A stretch of 64,000 nt of DNA from Flavobacterium fluvii (lineage in GTDB: Bacteria; Bacteroidota; Bacteroidia; Flavobacteriales; Flavobacteriaceae), in the NCBI RefSeq assembly GCF_900129545.1, contig NZ_FQWB01000007.1:62001-126000 (forward strand), in the 5' to 3' direction. A model generated the notes under the pieces. The model ran no database searches and had not been told where the DNA came from. It was given only the letters and a program-made list of their open reading frames with translations. Below are positions 27,825 to 37,310 of the stretch, piece after piece. How positions within the stretch are numbered: position 1 is the first letter of the stretch; each line of letters starts with the position of its first letter. The position numbers and the translations under genes were made by a program.

Positions 27825-29417
27825 CTATTGCTTCACAAAATTCAGCAACAGCACGTCGTTCTCATTCATTTTGAAATCCTTTTTAAAAATTCCGTCGGCA
27901 TCAATTGTCACAGTTTCCGTAGCAATTGGGGCACCGTTATTTTTCTCTTTGAGCGTATTCACTTGTTGTTTGGTCAACTGGCTGGGTTTGTTCATCCCGA
28001 AATAATCCGTAAAAGCGTCATTTTCTTTGTAACCTACTTTGTAAATTTCAAATATATAATTTCCTTTTTGGAGTCCTGCCACCTCAATTTTCACGGTACC
28101 TTTGGGTTTGGACGGCAAATCTTTTACATAATATTGCTGATTGTTTGTAGCCTCCGGCAAAGTATAGGTGAAATCCCAAAACAAAACCTGGACATTCCCC
28201 TTTGCATTTTTGGTTGCCCAAGAAGATGTGTCGGTATTTTGAAGTTCTGTTTCTCCCAATTTGTTCAAAAAGGAATACGAAAAATAAGCTGGTTTCTTGA
28301 TTCCCTGTGTATTCAACAATCCGAAACCACCGTGAAAAGGCGTAAATCGTGGCCCAGGTTCTTCAAAAATATCGGTAAAAACCCAATACGACATCGAGTT
28401 GGCAGCGTTACCAACTTGTTTCAATTTTTGAAGAATATAAGCCGCGGAATGATAACTGTCGTGAATGGGATCGGCCGGTGTGTAGGATGAACTCCACTCG
28501 GTATAATGCAATTCGAGATTGGGTTTTGTTGAGGCTGCAATTTCTTTTCTTGATTGCAACACATCACCACTTACTGCTTCATTATCTTTGCTCAAAACAG
28601 TTCCACTTTGCCCAAATTCATCTAAAAATCCTTGCCCAACACCGTAGGAATGTGTTGAAATAAAATCGATGGGCACCTTGTTTTTTTCACAAAAATCAAT
28701 CATCTCGCTTTCCCAAGCAGCGCCCGCAGTACCTGGCCCGCCCACTTTGTAGGCGGCATTTACGCTCTTGATGGCTCGAGTGCTGTAATCATACAATTTG
28801 AAATATTCGGCTTGGGTTCCCGTCCAAAAACCCGGAGTTAAATTGGGCTCGTTCCAAACCTCGAAATACCAAGTTTTTACTTCCTCCACTCCATAACGTT
28901 CGGTAAAATGTTGCGTCAAGTTGCGAATCAAGTCTTCCCATTTTTTGTAATCTTTGGGCGGTGTCACATTGCCTTTCCACCAAAAAATGGTTTCTTTTCC
29001 ACTGGCCAGAGCCGATGGCATAAAGCCCAATTCGACGAAAGGTTTCATGTCGATACTCAAAATATAATCAAACAAGACATCGACATATTGATAATTGTAT
29101 TCTGGATTTCCTTTGTTGTCTTCACGGTAAACCGCCATGTCGTCCGTCAATAAACCGTGCATCCTAATGTATTTGAAATCGCATTCTTTCTTGACCAAAG
29201 CCAATTGTTGTTGCCAATCGGCGCGCAAACCTTCGTTGGCTCTTCCTGCTCCAATGCACTCTTTATACATCGTGTTCATTTGTCCAGCGGATTTGTTGTA
29301 ATCCACTTTGATGATTCTATCCTTGTAGGTCGATTTTTTTGAATTTGAATCTTGTCCTAATGTTTTAACGTTGGTTAAGCATAGAAGAATGGTCAGTAAT
29401 ACTAAAATTCGTTTCAT
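27825..29417 (-). CDS. GH39 beta-xylosidase-like enzyme
   Basis: A 530-residue secreted protein with a signal peptide near residues 1-21. The barrel shows the acid/base motif VWNEPN (Glu190) and the nucleophile motif HYTEWS (Glu307), both typical of family 39 retaining beta-xylosidases, together with the preceding IRMHG block. A beta-sandwich follows in the last 130 residues. It starts only 3 bp after the stop of the GH97 gene. Family 39 also includes alpha-iduronidase-like enzymes, but the motifs and context favour a xylosidase. Confidence 0.85.
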   Translation of the reverse strand: MKRILVLLTILLCLTNVKTLGQDSNSKKSTYKDRIIKVDYNKSAGQMNTMYKECIGAGRANEGLRADWQQQLALVKKECDFKYIRMHGLLTDDMAVYREDNKGNPEYNYQYVDVLFDYILSIDMKPFVELGFMPSALASGKETIFWWKGNVTPPKDYKKWEDLIRNLTQHFTERYGVEEVKTWYFEVWNEPNLTPGFWTGTQAEYFKLYDYSTRAIKSVNAAYKVGGPGTAGAAWESEMIDFCEKNKVPIDFISTHSYGVGQGFLDEFGQSGTVLSKDNEAVSGDVLQSRKEIAASTKPNLELHYTEWSSSYTPADPIHDSYHSAAYILQKLKQVGNAANSMSYWVFTDIFEEPGPRFTPFHGGFGLLNTQGIKKPAYFSYSFLNKLGETELQNTDTSSWATKNAKGNVQVLFWDFTYTLPEATNNQQYYVKDLPSKPKGTVKIEVAGLQKGNYIFEIYKVGYKENDAFTDYFGMNKPSQLTKQQVNTLKEKNNGAPIATETVTIDADGIFKKDFKMNENDVLLLNFVKQ

Positions 29418-29420
29418 AAT

Positions 29421-31427
29421 TTATATTTTTTTGAATCGAATGGCTGTTCCTCCTGCTCCACCCAAATGCAGTTTCAATACATCCGAAGCTTTTACCGTTT
29501 TCTTGGAAATCGCAACTGCAGATGGATTGTGTGTTTCATCGGTTCCATCGGCATCGGCATAAATTTGGGCTTCATAGGTGGCTTTGTCATCTAAAAACGA
29601 TAATGAAATGGTTAAATCCCTGGCTTTCTCGTTGGTGATACTGCCCAAAAACCAATCTTCACTGTTTTTGTCTTTACGAGCCGTAGTGATGTATTGTCCG
29701 ATTTCTCCATTCAATACTTTGGTGGTTTCCCAATCTGTTGGAACATCTTTCAAGAATTGTAAAGCTGGTTTTCCTTCGTAATTTTCAGGAAGGTCGGCCA
29801 TCATTTGAATTGGGGCATAAATGGTTACATATAATGCCAATTGTTGTGCCGTCGTGCCGTGAACTCTTCTGCCGGGATAACCTTGTTTAACTTCAACATC
29901 AAAGATTCCGGGCGTGAAATCCATTGGTCCAGACAGCAATCTCGTAAAAGGAATAATGGTCAAATGATTGGGTGGATTGCCTTCGCTCCATGCATTGTAT
30001 TCTTGTCCTCTTGCGGCTTCCCTTGAAATCATGTTCGGATAAGTACGGCGTTCTCCGGTATCTTTTATGGACTCGTGGTACAAAACAGCCAAGTCATATT
30101 GGGCTGCTTTTTCCAAAACGTATCTGAAATAATTCACGCCAAATTGACCAAAATGCCACTCTTTCATGTTTAATTTTGAACCTACGTGACCAATTTTAAC
30201 GGTATGAATTCCCAACTTTTTGTACAAAGCAAAACCTTCGTCAATTTCTTTTAGGTAATTAATCAAGTTGGAACCCGTTTCGTGGTAACCCATAAGTTCC
30301 ACTCCTTTTTGTTTTCCGTATTCCACCACTTTTTCGATGTCGAAATTATCGGCAGATTTGGTAAAACTGAACATGTGCATTTTATTTTTGTACCAATCAG
30401 GCGTCCAACCTTTGTTCCAGCCTTCAATCAACAAGTTGTGGAATCCTTCTTTGGCGGTAAAATCAATGTATTGTTTGGCGTGTTCGGTGGTGGCACCTTG
30501 TTTTGGACTTTCCCAAAAAGAGTATTTCCCAATGTGCATTCCCCACCAAATCCCAAAATATTTGTAGGGTTTGAAATAACTGGTATTGGCCAATTTATTG
30601 GGTTCATTCAGATTTAAAATCAAATACGAGGTAATCAAGTCCGTAGGTTTTTCGGCAATTTGAATGGTTCTCCACGATGAAGTAAAACTGTCTTTCACGC
30701 GCACTTTCACGCCATCAGCCCAAGGCACCAAATCGATTTTTAGTTGCGTTCCCGTGTTGTTGACCAAAGTCATGCTGGCAAAATCCACCAAATTGGCTTC
30801 GTGAAAACTCAATGCCAATCCACTTTTGCTTTCGATAGTCAATGGAGTCAAAACGGTGTCGAGCGTGCTTACCGGCGAATCCTTAAAAAGATATTCGTCA
30901 CGGTCTACTCTATTGGCGGGAATCCACCAAGCTTTACCATCATCTTTTAGGTTGAAAGTGGTTTTTTCGTCCATAATGAAAATACTGTCTTTGGATACCT
31001 GTTTTGGATATACGTATCGAAAAGCAATTCCATCATCAAAAGCACGAAACTGGATTTCGAGCTGGCGTTTTTCCTTGTTTTTTTGTTGCAGTTTTACCAC
31101 CATTTGGTTGTAGTGATTCCTGATTTTTTTCTTTTCTCCCCAAACCTGTTCCCAAGTTTCGTCGAAAGTGCTGTTTTCCACTTTCACAATTTCAAAATCG
31201 GTGCTGAAATTTTCATTGTTTTTCAACAAAAATCCCATGTCCGATGGCGTAATCACCAATGTTTTTCCGTGCGAAACGGCATATTTTGGTGCACTATTGA
31301 CCAATTCGAATTGAATTTTGTTTTTCCCTTCTGGAGAAGCCAATTCATAGACTTTTGTTTTTTTGCCTTGGGCATTACTTATACTTATGGATAGTAATAA
31401 AGCGGGAAGCATCAGTTTTTTTATCAT
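29421..31427 (-). CDS. GH97 alpha-glucosidase/galactosidase (SusB-like)
   Basis: A 668-residue secreted enzyme with a signal peptide of about 19 residues. The N-terminal super-sandwich (about 25-285), TIM barrel and C-terminal beta domain follow the GH97 plan. The barrel motifs LYHESIKDTGERRTYPN and REAARGQEYNAW match those of SusB; the Glu after the first His is typical of the inverting, calcium-dependent branch, which acts on alpha-glucosides. The retaining alpha-galactosidase branch uses an Asp instead. Assignment of mechanism is by eye and therefore tentative. In this cluster an alpha-glucosidase is unexpected. A TAGTTTTG element and a hairpin lie in the gap before it. Confidence 0.85.
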   Translation of the reverse strand: MIKKLMLPALLLSISISNAQGKKTKVYELASPEGKNKIQFELVNSAPKYAVSHGKTLVITPSDMGFLLKNNENFSTDFEIVKVENSTFDETWEQVWGEKKKIRNHYNQMVVKLQQKNKEKRQLEIQFRAFDDGIAFRYVYPKQVSKDSIFIMDEKTTFNLKDDGKAWWIPANRVDRDEYLFKDSPVSTLDTVLTPLTIESKSGLALSFHEANLVDFASMTLVNNTGTQLKIDLVPWADGVKVRVKDSFTSSWRTIQIAEKPTDLITSYLILNLNEPNKLANTSYFKPYKYFGIWWGMHIGKYSFWESPKQGATTEHAKQYIDFTAKEGFHNLLIEGWNKGWTPDWYKNKMHMFSFTKSADNFDIEKVVEYGKQKGVELMGYHETGSNLINYLKEIDEGFALYKKLGIHTVKIGHVGSKLNMKEWHFGQFGVNYFRYVLEKAAQYDLAVLYHESIKDTGERRTYPNMISREAARGQEYNAWSEGNPPNHLTIIPFTRLLSGPMDFTPGIFDVEVKQGYPGRRVHGTTAQQLALYVTIYAPIQMMADLPENYEGKPALQFLKDVPTDWETTKVLNGEIGQYITTARKDKNSEDWFLGSITNEKARDLTISLSFLDDKATYEAQIYADADGTDETHNPSAVAISKKTVKASDVLKLHLGGAGGTAIRFKKI

Positions 31428-31447
31428 TGTACTATTTATTTTTTTAT

Positions 31448-31486
31448 AAAAAAATCGAGGTATGGACTAACTCATTACCCCGATTT
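31448..31486 (-). terminator. Hairpin between GH31 and GH97
   Basis: An AAATCGAGGTA/TACCCCGATTT stem with one mismatch and a following T-rich stretch on the minus strand lie between the GH31 stop and the GH97 start. It may stop or attenuate transcription from GH31 into GH97. Confidence 0.5.
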
Positions 31487-31494
31487 CAAAACTA
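31487..31494 (-). promoter_or_regulatory. Possible -7 element (TAGTTTTG) for GH97
   Basis: It matches TAnnTTTG directly upstream of the hairpin at 31,448-31,486. There is no -33 TTG at the right distance. It could give the GH97-GH95 run its own promoter with the hairpin in the leader. Confidence 0.3.
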
Positions 31495-31504
31495 ACTTAA
31501 CTAA

Positions 31505-33904
31505 CTATTTTATTCTTTCAATTTTGAAAGTGGTTTTATTGCTGATTGGATTTTCATTTATGTTGAAATCAGTTCCTTTTTTGGAAAGTGAGATGGTTTT
31601 CACCCCATCGCCTTCTGGAAGAAAAACTTTTGCCGTTGCGGCATTTGTATTGTCGGTTGCATATACTTTGAGCGTCAATTTACTCCAATCCATGTCTTTG
31701 GTAGATTGAGCCAATTTGATGTGTGGAATTGCCGAGCCGTTTCGAACTAAAACAATAATTGGCACTTCACCCGCCTCAATTTTATGCCATCCGCCTTGAT
31801 ATACTTTTTTGGTTTGGTAATCAATCCAGGTTCCTTCCGGAAGATAAACATCTCTGCCTGTAACCTCTTCAAATAAAGGCGCAACCAACATACTGGAACC
31901 AAATAAATACTCGTTGTCCACCAACCAAGAACCTGGATCATTTGGATATTCTATGAACAAGGCGCGCATCATTGGCAATCCTTTTTGCGAGCTTTCTTTG
32001 GCTTGGGCATAGATGTAAGGCATTAATTCGTAACGCATATTGTCGGCATTTCGGAAGGTTTCCAACAAATCTTTGCTGTACAACCAAGGCTCGCGTGGAG
32101 GCTCGCCATGGCTTCTCACGTGGGAAGTGAACATTCCAAAAGGCGCCCAACGACGGTACAAGTTTTCGGGAGATTTGGTCACGAATCCACCCACGTCATG
32201 ACTCCAAAAACTGAAACCACACAATCCCAAGGAAAGTCCACCCCTCAATTCGGCCGACATCGCTCCGTTGGAAGTTTCGGCATCGCCACCCCAATGCAAT
32301 GGGTAACGTTGGCTTCCTGCCCAAGTGCTCCTCGCCCAGATCAAGGTGTATCCTTTTTCTTTTTGGGTAATTTCGGCAACGGCTTTGTTGTAACGCAATG
32401 GGTATAAATTATGCTCATAGAAACCAGTTCGTCCATTGAAATAAATTCCGTCTGGCGGTGCGGCTTCTCCAAAATCTACCTTGAAAACGCTCACGCCTTG
32501 ATCGAACAAACTTTTTAATTTGGCTTGGTACCAAGTCACGGTTGCAGGGTTCGAAAAATCCAGTACGGCATCTTCATAAGGAAGGTTTCCTTTGCGGTCT
32601 TTTACGGCCAAATTTTTGTCCACAATTTCGTTGAACAAGGTATTTTTTGGCGAGAAATAAGGCAATTGCCACAAACAAACGTGGAATCCGTCTTCTTTTA
32701 AATCAGCCATCATTTTAACCGGGTCTTCAAAACGTTTTTTTGCAAATTCGTAATTGTTGCGCCAATCCACGTCAAACCAGCCTGTGTCGTAATGAATCAC
32801 GTCGGTCGGGATTTTATAGGCACGTAGATTTTTGGCTACTTCACGACCTTCTTTTTCGGAAAAATAAGTGATGCGACTCATCCAAAATCCGAATGACCAA
32901 AGTGGTGGCATCGCGGCTTTTCCTGTAAGATTGGTGTATTCGTCCAATATCTCTTTTGGTTCACCAATGAAGAAAAACAAATCAGCTTCGTCGTCACCAA
33001 TATACATTTCGTTGGCGCTGCCAAAATATTTTCCAAAATCGACAGTAATCGGTGTGGAATGGTGCATAAAAACCCCGTAACCACGGCTGCTCATATAAAA
33101 TGGAACCGGTTTGTACATCGTTTCGTTCTGGATTCCGTTGGCATCATCCGTCCAAAGAACCACTTTTTGTCCACGTTTGTTGAACTGCGTGAAAGATTCT
33201 CCGCAACCAAATATTTTTTCGTCCGGCTCCAAGCTGAAAGCCGCGCCCATACTTCTGGAATAATCGCTGCTTCTGCGAACATACGAAAATGGAAGTGCTG
33301 GCGTGTAGGTATTTGTAAAATCAGAATTATGAAGGGTTCCCGTCAACAATTTTCCTTTTTCATCGAATATTTTTACGTGCCAAGGCTTGGTCTGGATTTC
33401 TACCGAACCGTGTTTGCTGGTAAATTTATAACCTCCTTCAATTTTGGCATATTTCCATAATTCGGGATGATTGGGTGCTACTCCGTCAACCAACATCAAG
33501 GATTCCTTTTCGGGATGAAATTGTGGTCCAGACGTCATTTTTATTCTCAACGTTCTATCGGAAACAAACTGTATTTGGAAAGGCAATACCGGCGAAGCTT
33601 CATACTCGGTGGTAGGAAATTCATTGGCCACAACTGGGCTAGGTTTCATTTCAATATTATTGAATGCTTGGCGCGTTTGGTAGGTATGTCTCAAGTATTT
33701 TACCGTTCCTTTTCCGGTTTGTGGATCAAAACCCGCCAACTCATCGGCAAAATAAAAGGTGTTCAGGTAATTCTCGAAATCTTTGCTGATGTCAATGGGT
33801 GCATTGAGTACGTCTGCATTTTGTATCTGGGCAGTAGCTTTTGGCGTGATTAAAAGATTTAAAAAGAGGACTAAAAATAGTGATACTTTTGGTGGTTTAC
33901 TCAT
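31505..33904 (-). CDS. GH31 alpha-xylosidase-like enzyme
   Basis: A 799-residue secreted protein with a signal peptide of about 25 residues. The N-terminal beta-sandwich has the FGCGESFTQFNKRG motif of GH31, followed by the TIM barrel with nucleophile Asp477 in FKVDFGEA and acid Asp541 in HWGGDAE. The FGE sequence after the nucleophile resembles the alpha-xylosidase branch (YicI-like) more than the alpha-glucosidase branch. It would take alpha-1,6-xylose off xyloglucan oligosaccharides. It is the first gene of the run GH31-GH97-GH39-GH3-GH5-GH43-GH95; I saw no TATCA-N5-TGCCAWW site upstream of it. Confidence 0.9.
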   Translation of the reverse strand: MSKPPKVSLFLVLFLNLLITPKATAQIQNADVLNAPIDISKDFENYLNTFYFADELAGFDPQTGKGTVKYLRHTYQTRQAFNNIEMKPSPVVANEFPTTEYEASPVLPFQIQFVSDRTLRIKMTSGPQFHPEKESLMLVDGVAPNHPELWKYAKIEGGYKFTSKHGSVEIQTKPWHVKIFDEKGKLLTGTLHNSDFTNTYTPALPFSYVRRSSDYSRSMGAAFSLEPDEKIFGCGESFTQFNKRGQKVVLWTDDANGIQNETMYKPVPFYMSSRGYGVFMHHSTPITVDFGKYFGSANEMYIGDDEADLFFFIGEPKEILDEYTNLTGKAAMPPLWSFGFWMSRITYFSEKEGREVAKNLRAYKIPTDVIHYDTGWFDVDWRNNYEFAKKRFEDPVKMMADLKEDGFHVCLWQLPYFSPKNTLFNEIVDKNLAVKDRKGNLPYEDAVLDFSNPATVTWYQAKLKSLFDQGVSVFKVDFGEAAPPDGIYFNGRTGFYEHNLYPLRYNKAVAEITQKEKGYTLIWARSTWAGSQRYPLHWGGDAETSNGAMSAELRGGLSLGLCGFSFWSHDVGGFVTKSPENLYRRWAPFGMFTSHVRSHGEPPREPWLYSKDLLETFRNADNMRYELMPYIYAQAKESSQKGLPMMRALFIEYPNDPGSWLVDNEYLFGSSMLVAPLFEEVTGRDVYLPEGTWIDYQTKKVYQGGWHKIEAGEVPIIVLVRNGSAIPHIKLAQSTKDMDWSKLTLKVYATDNTNAATAKVFLPEGDGVKTISLSKKGTDFNINENPISNKTTFKIERIK

Positions 33905-34188
33905 TGGTTTTTAAAATTAATTTTAGGATTCTTTATACATTAAAAAGCGATAGAAAAACAATCTCTCCATTATCCCAGAAAAACAAAAACTGCAATAAAA
34001 ATGATATTTTTTTTTCAAATCAACATATTTTTACAAGATAAAAATAACAATCTTAAAATTAATTCTAATATGATTGTGCTTATAATATTATTTCAACAAA
34101 AACTAATACTATATCAACCTGAAAATTGATTTTTTATTCAAGAAAAAGACCCAAGAAATAGGAGATAAAAAAAGGAAAAATTTAAGCA
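33905..34188. other. AT-rich region upstream of GH31
   Basis: About 330 bp in total lie between the GH31 start and the next gene. The sequence is very AT-rich. I find no ORF, no clear TAnnTTTG box and no HTCS-type direct repeat; the terminator of the next gene closes it. Confidence 0.4.
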
Positions 34189-34191
34189 TAA

Positions 34192-34224
34192 AAAAAGGAC
34201 TCGTTTTCACGAATCCTTTTTTAT
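34192..34224 (-). terminator. Terminator after the small membrane protein gene
   Basis: A hairpin built on AAAAGGACTCG/CGAATCCTTTT lies just after the stop at 34,237, with T-rich sequence on the minus side. Confidence 0.6.
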
Positions 34225-34236
34225 TGGAGAATCATT

Positions 34237-34401
34237 TTAAAGTGATTCTTTCTTTTTTGCTCTCTTTTCTTTGTATGCTTCCCAAGTTGCTCCACCTACC
34301 CAATAGGATACGAAACCAACCAAAAAAAACATCAACCAGAATCCTATGGTAAGGACGGTCAAGAAAAGTAAAAAGCCTAAATACTGTTGAAATTCAAACA
34401 T
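34237..34401 (-). CDS. Small membrane protein of unknown function
   Basis: A 54-residue protein starting at MFEFQQYLG (an upstream start at 34,431 is possible). It has a long hydrophobic segment, LLFLTVLTIGFWLMFFLVG, probably one or two membrane passes, and a charged tail KEKRAKKKESL. A terminator follows directly. The function is unknown; composition and terminator make it a plausible real gene. Confidence 0.55.
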   Translation of the reverse strand: MFEFQQYLGFLLFLTVLTIGFWLMFFLVGFVSYWVGGATWEAYKEKRAKKKESL

Positions 34402-34589
34402 GTTTTCCGGAATTTTTGAATGTAGCGACAAATGTATGTTTTATATTTTTTCTTACCAATAAAATAACTGATAATATTTAAAAAAAAACAAAAACTAATT
34501 TGTAAATTTAGAAACATTTGAATTCCATTACTTTAGCAGTTATGCGCTGAATTTGTTCAAAAATGTCAAAAAAAACAACCTCCAATAAA

Positions 34590-35975
34590 ATGAAATACAG
34601 AATTGAAAAAGACACTATGGGCGAAGTCCAAGTCCCTGCCGACAAATACTGGGGAGCACAAACCGAGCGTTCCAGAAACAATTTCAAAATTGGACCATCG
34701 GCTTCGATGCCAAAGGAAATCATTGAGGGATTTGCTTATCTAAAAAAAGCGGCTGCTTACGCCAATTGTGACTTGGGAGTTCTTCCCGTAGAAAAGCGGG
34801 ATGCCATTGCCGCCGTTTGCGACGAAATCCTTGACGGCAAACTGGCCGACGAATTTCCGTTGGTAATTTGGCAAACGGGTTCAGGAACCCAGAGCAACAT
34901 GAACGTGAATGAAGTGATTGCCAATCGAGCACAAGTTTTGAAAGGATTGACCATTGGCGAAGGCGAATCCTTTATCAAGGCCAATGACGACGTTAATAAA
35001 TCACAATCTTCCAACGATACCTTCCCGACGGGAATGCACATTGCCGCCTACAAAGCAGTTGTGGAAACCACCATTCCGGCTGTCGAAAAATTAAGAGACA
35101 CGCTTCGGGCAAAAGCGTTAAAATTCAAAACGGTCGTAAAAATAGGTCGCACGCATTTGATGGATGCCACGCCATTGACCTTGGGACAAGAAATCTCGGG
35201 ATATGCAGCCCAATTGAGTTATGGTTTGAAAGCGGTAAAAAACACTTTGGCACATTTATCGGAAATTGCCTTGGGCGGAACTGCCGTCGGAACCGGCTTG
35301 AACACGCCCGAAGGTTATGACGTGAAAGTCGCCGAATATATTGCCCAATTCACGGGACATCCTTTCGTGACCGCACCGAACAAATTTGAAGCTTTGGCCG
35401 CCCACGATGCCATTGTGGAAACCCACGGAGCCTTGAAACAATTGGCAGTTTCCTTGAACAAAATTGCCAATGATGTTCGGATGCTGGCTTCTGGACCGCG
35501 CTCGGGAATTGGCGAAATCATCATTCCTGAAAACGAACCAGGTTCTTCCATCATGCCGGGAAAAGTAAATCCAACCCAATGCGAAGCCTTGACCATGGTT
35601 TGTGCCCAAGTGATGGGAAATGACGTGGCCATTTCTGTTGGAGGAATGCAAGGTCATTATGAATTGAATGTTTTCAAACCCCTGATGGCTGCCAACTTCC
35701 TGCAATCGGCGCGATTGTTGGGAGATGCTTGCCTGTCGTTTGAAGTGCATTGCGCCAGCGGCATAGAACCCAATTACAAACGTATTGAAGAATTAGTCAA
35801 TAATTCCTTGATGCTCGTTACGGCCTTGAACACCAAAATTGGTTATTACAAAGCAGCAGAAATTGCCCAAACCGCACATAAAAACGGCACCACTTTAAGG
35901 GAAGAAGCCATCCGTTTGGGATATGTTTCGGCAGAAGATTTTGATGCTTGGGTAAAGCCAGAAGACATGGTTTGA
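34590..35975 (+). CDS. fumC: Class II fumarate hydratase
   Basis: A 461-residue enzyme from MKYRIEKD; an upstream in-frame ATG at 34,563 would add nine residues. It interconverts fumarate and malate in the citric acid cycle, as a cytosolic tetramer without an iron-sulfur cluster. The superfamily signature [11 protein letters not shown] is present, with [10 protein letters not shown] and [10 protein letters not shown] as the other conserved active-site blocks and the typical [14 protein letters not shown] segment of fumarases rather than aspartases. Length is as expected for the family. The gene converges on ackA and is separated from it by a strong two-way terminator. Confidence 0.95.
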   Translation: MKYRIEKDTMGEVQVPADKYWGAQTERSRNNFKIGPSASMPKEIIEGFAYLKKAAAYANCDLGVLPVEKRDAIAAVCDEILDGKLADEFPLVIWQTGSGTQSNMNVNEVIANRAQVLKGLTIGEGESFIKANDDVNKSQSSNDTFPTGMHIAAYKAVVETTIPAVEKLRDTLRAKALKFKTVVKIGRTHLMDATPLTLGQEISGYAAQLSYGLKAVKNTLAHLSEIALGGTAVGTGLNTPEGYDVKVAEYIAQFTGHPFVTAPNKFEALAAHDAIVETHGALKQLAVSLNKIANDVRMLASGPRSGIGEIIIPENEPGSSIMPGKVNPTQCEALTMVCAQVMGNDVAISVGGMQGHYELNVFKPLMAANFLQSARLLGDACLSFEVHCASGIEPNYKRIEELVNNSLMLVTALNTKIGYYKAAEIAQTAHKNGTTLREEAIRLGYVSAEDFDAWVKPEDMV

Positions 35976-35991
35976 AATCACCAAAAATCAT

Positions 35992-36027
35992 AAAAAAGCC
36001 TGCAATTTCAATATTGCAGGCTTTTTT
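35992..36027. terminator. Bidirectional terminator between fumC and ackA
   Basis: A perfect 15-bp stem (AAAAAAGCCTGCAAT/ATTGCAGGCTTTTTT) with a 6-nt loop. A tracts on the left and T tracts on the right serve both converging genes. Confidence 0.88.
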
Positions 36028-36051
36028 ATAAAACTATTTTCTCAAAAAATC

Positions 36052-37248
36052 TTAACTCAAAATTAAATGGTGCACTTGATTGGCAATTTCGATTTCTTCA
36101 TTGGTAGGAACAACCAAAATTTTAGCTTTCGCTTGTGGCAGGTTTATTTCACGAATTTCTTTCGAACGGATTTCATTTACGGCATCGTCCAATTCCAGTC
36201 CAAAATACTCCATGTCCGTACAAACCAATTTTCGCATATAAGCAGAATTCTCACCAATACCTGCCGTAAAAACAATCGCATCCAAGCCGTTTAAAGCGGC
36301 TGCATAAGAACCAATAAATTTCTTGATTCGATAGGCATTCATCTCCAAAGCCAATTGACATTCTTTGTTTCCTTCTGCGGCATTCGATTGAATATCCCTC
36401 AAATCGCTGAAACCGGTAAGTCCAAGCATTCCACTTTGTTTGTTCAACATGGTATTGACATCATTCAATGAATATCCCAATGTATTGACCATGTAAAATA
36501 TCACGGATTGATCGATGTCTCCTGCCCTGGTCCCCATAATCAGTCCGTTGCTTGGGCTAAATCCCATGGAGTGATCGACACTTTTTCCGTCTTTTACCGC
36601 AGTAATGCTGCAACCATTACCCAAATGTACCGTTATAATATTTTTATGGGGCGCGTTGATTGATTTTAGGTATCCAATGGCGTTTTCCGAAACATATTTA
36701 TGGGAAGTCCCGTGAAAACCATAGGCACGAATTTTATTTTCGCTCAACAAATAATTAGGAATTGCATATTTATAAGCAACCGCAGGCATTGTTTGATGGA
36801 AGGCAGTATCAAAAACGGCAACCTGTTTGGCATCGGAAAAAATCTCTTCTGCAACAATGATGCCTTCCAAATGCGCCGGATTGTGCAAAGGAGCCAAACT
36901 GCATAATTGTCTAATTTCCTCTTTTACTTCTTTGGTAATCAACACCGTGTCTGAAAAAGCACTTCCGCCATGTACCACGCGATGTCCCACGGCTTCTATT
37001 TCTTTGGTACTTTTGATTACCCCTTTTTCATCATCCATCAACAATTGGGCAATTTTATTGAGTCCAATTTTATGATTGGCAATAGGCAAAGTTTCCTCCA
37101 CTTTGACCGAATTGGTCACATAGCTAAAATTTGAAGTTTCCAATCCTATTCTGTCAATCATCCCCGAACAAATGACCTCTTTTGCCGGCATTTCGATGAG
37201 TTGGTATTTTATGGAAGAACTTCCCGAATTTATAATTACTATTTTCAT
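36052..37248 (-). CDS. ackA: Acetate kinase
   Basis: A 398-residue enzyme; the start MKIVIINSGSSS is the family's usual N-terminus, so the longer reading to 37,374 is rejected. It converts acetyl phosphate and ADP to acetate and ATP. NSGSSSIKY, HRVVHGG, FDTAFHQTMP, FHGTSH and the nucleotide motif HLGNGCS are all visible. It follows pta by 62 bp, the standard pta-ackA pair for acetate metabolism. Confidence 0.95.
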   Translation of the reverse strand: MKIVIINSGSSSIKYQLIEMPAKEVICSGMIDRIGLETSNFSYVTNSVKVEETLPIANHKIGLNKIAQLLMDDEKGVIKSTKEIEAVGHRVVHGGSAFSDTVLITKEVKEEIRQLCSLAPLHNPAHLEGIIVAEEIFSDAKQVAVFDTAFHQTMPAVAYKYAIPNYLLSENKIRAYGFHGTSHKYVSENAIGYLKSINAPHKNIITVHLGNGCSITAVKDGKSVDHSMGFSPSNGLIMGTRAGDIDQSVIFYMVNTLGYSLNDVNTMLNKQSGMLGLTGFSDLRDIQSNAAEGNKECQLALEMNAYRIKKFIGSYAAALNGLDAIVFTAGIGENSAYMRKLVCTDMEYFGLELDDAVNEIRSKEIREINLPQAKAKILVVPTNEEIEIANQVHHLILS

Positions 37249-37310
37249 TTGTATCGTTTTATATTTTTGTTTTTGCAACGAAGACACTAAGTCGCAAAGT
37301 TTTTTGTTTT

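Noticed and set aside
27795..28490. A 231-residue plus-strand frame opposite GH39
   Set aside because: It is antisense to the GH39 catalytic domain; the protein it would encode resembles nothing.
35256..35750. Long minus-strand open frames inside fumC
   Set aside because: They lie entirely opposite the well-supported fumC frame and show no family motif; they are a by-product of codon use.
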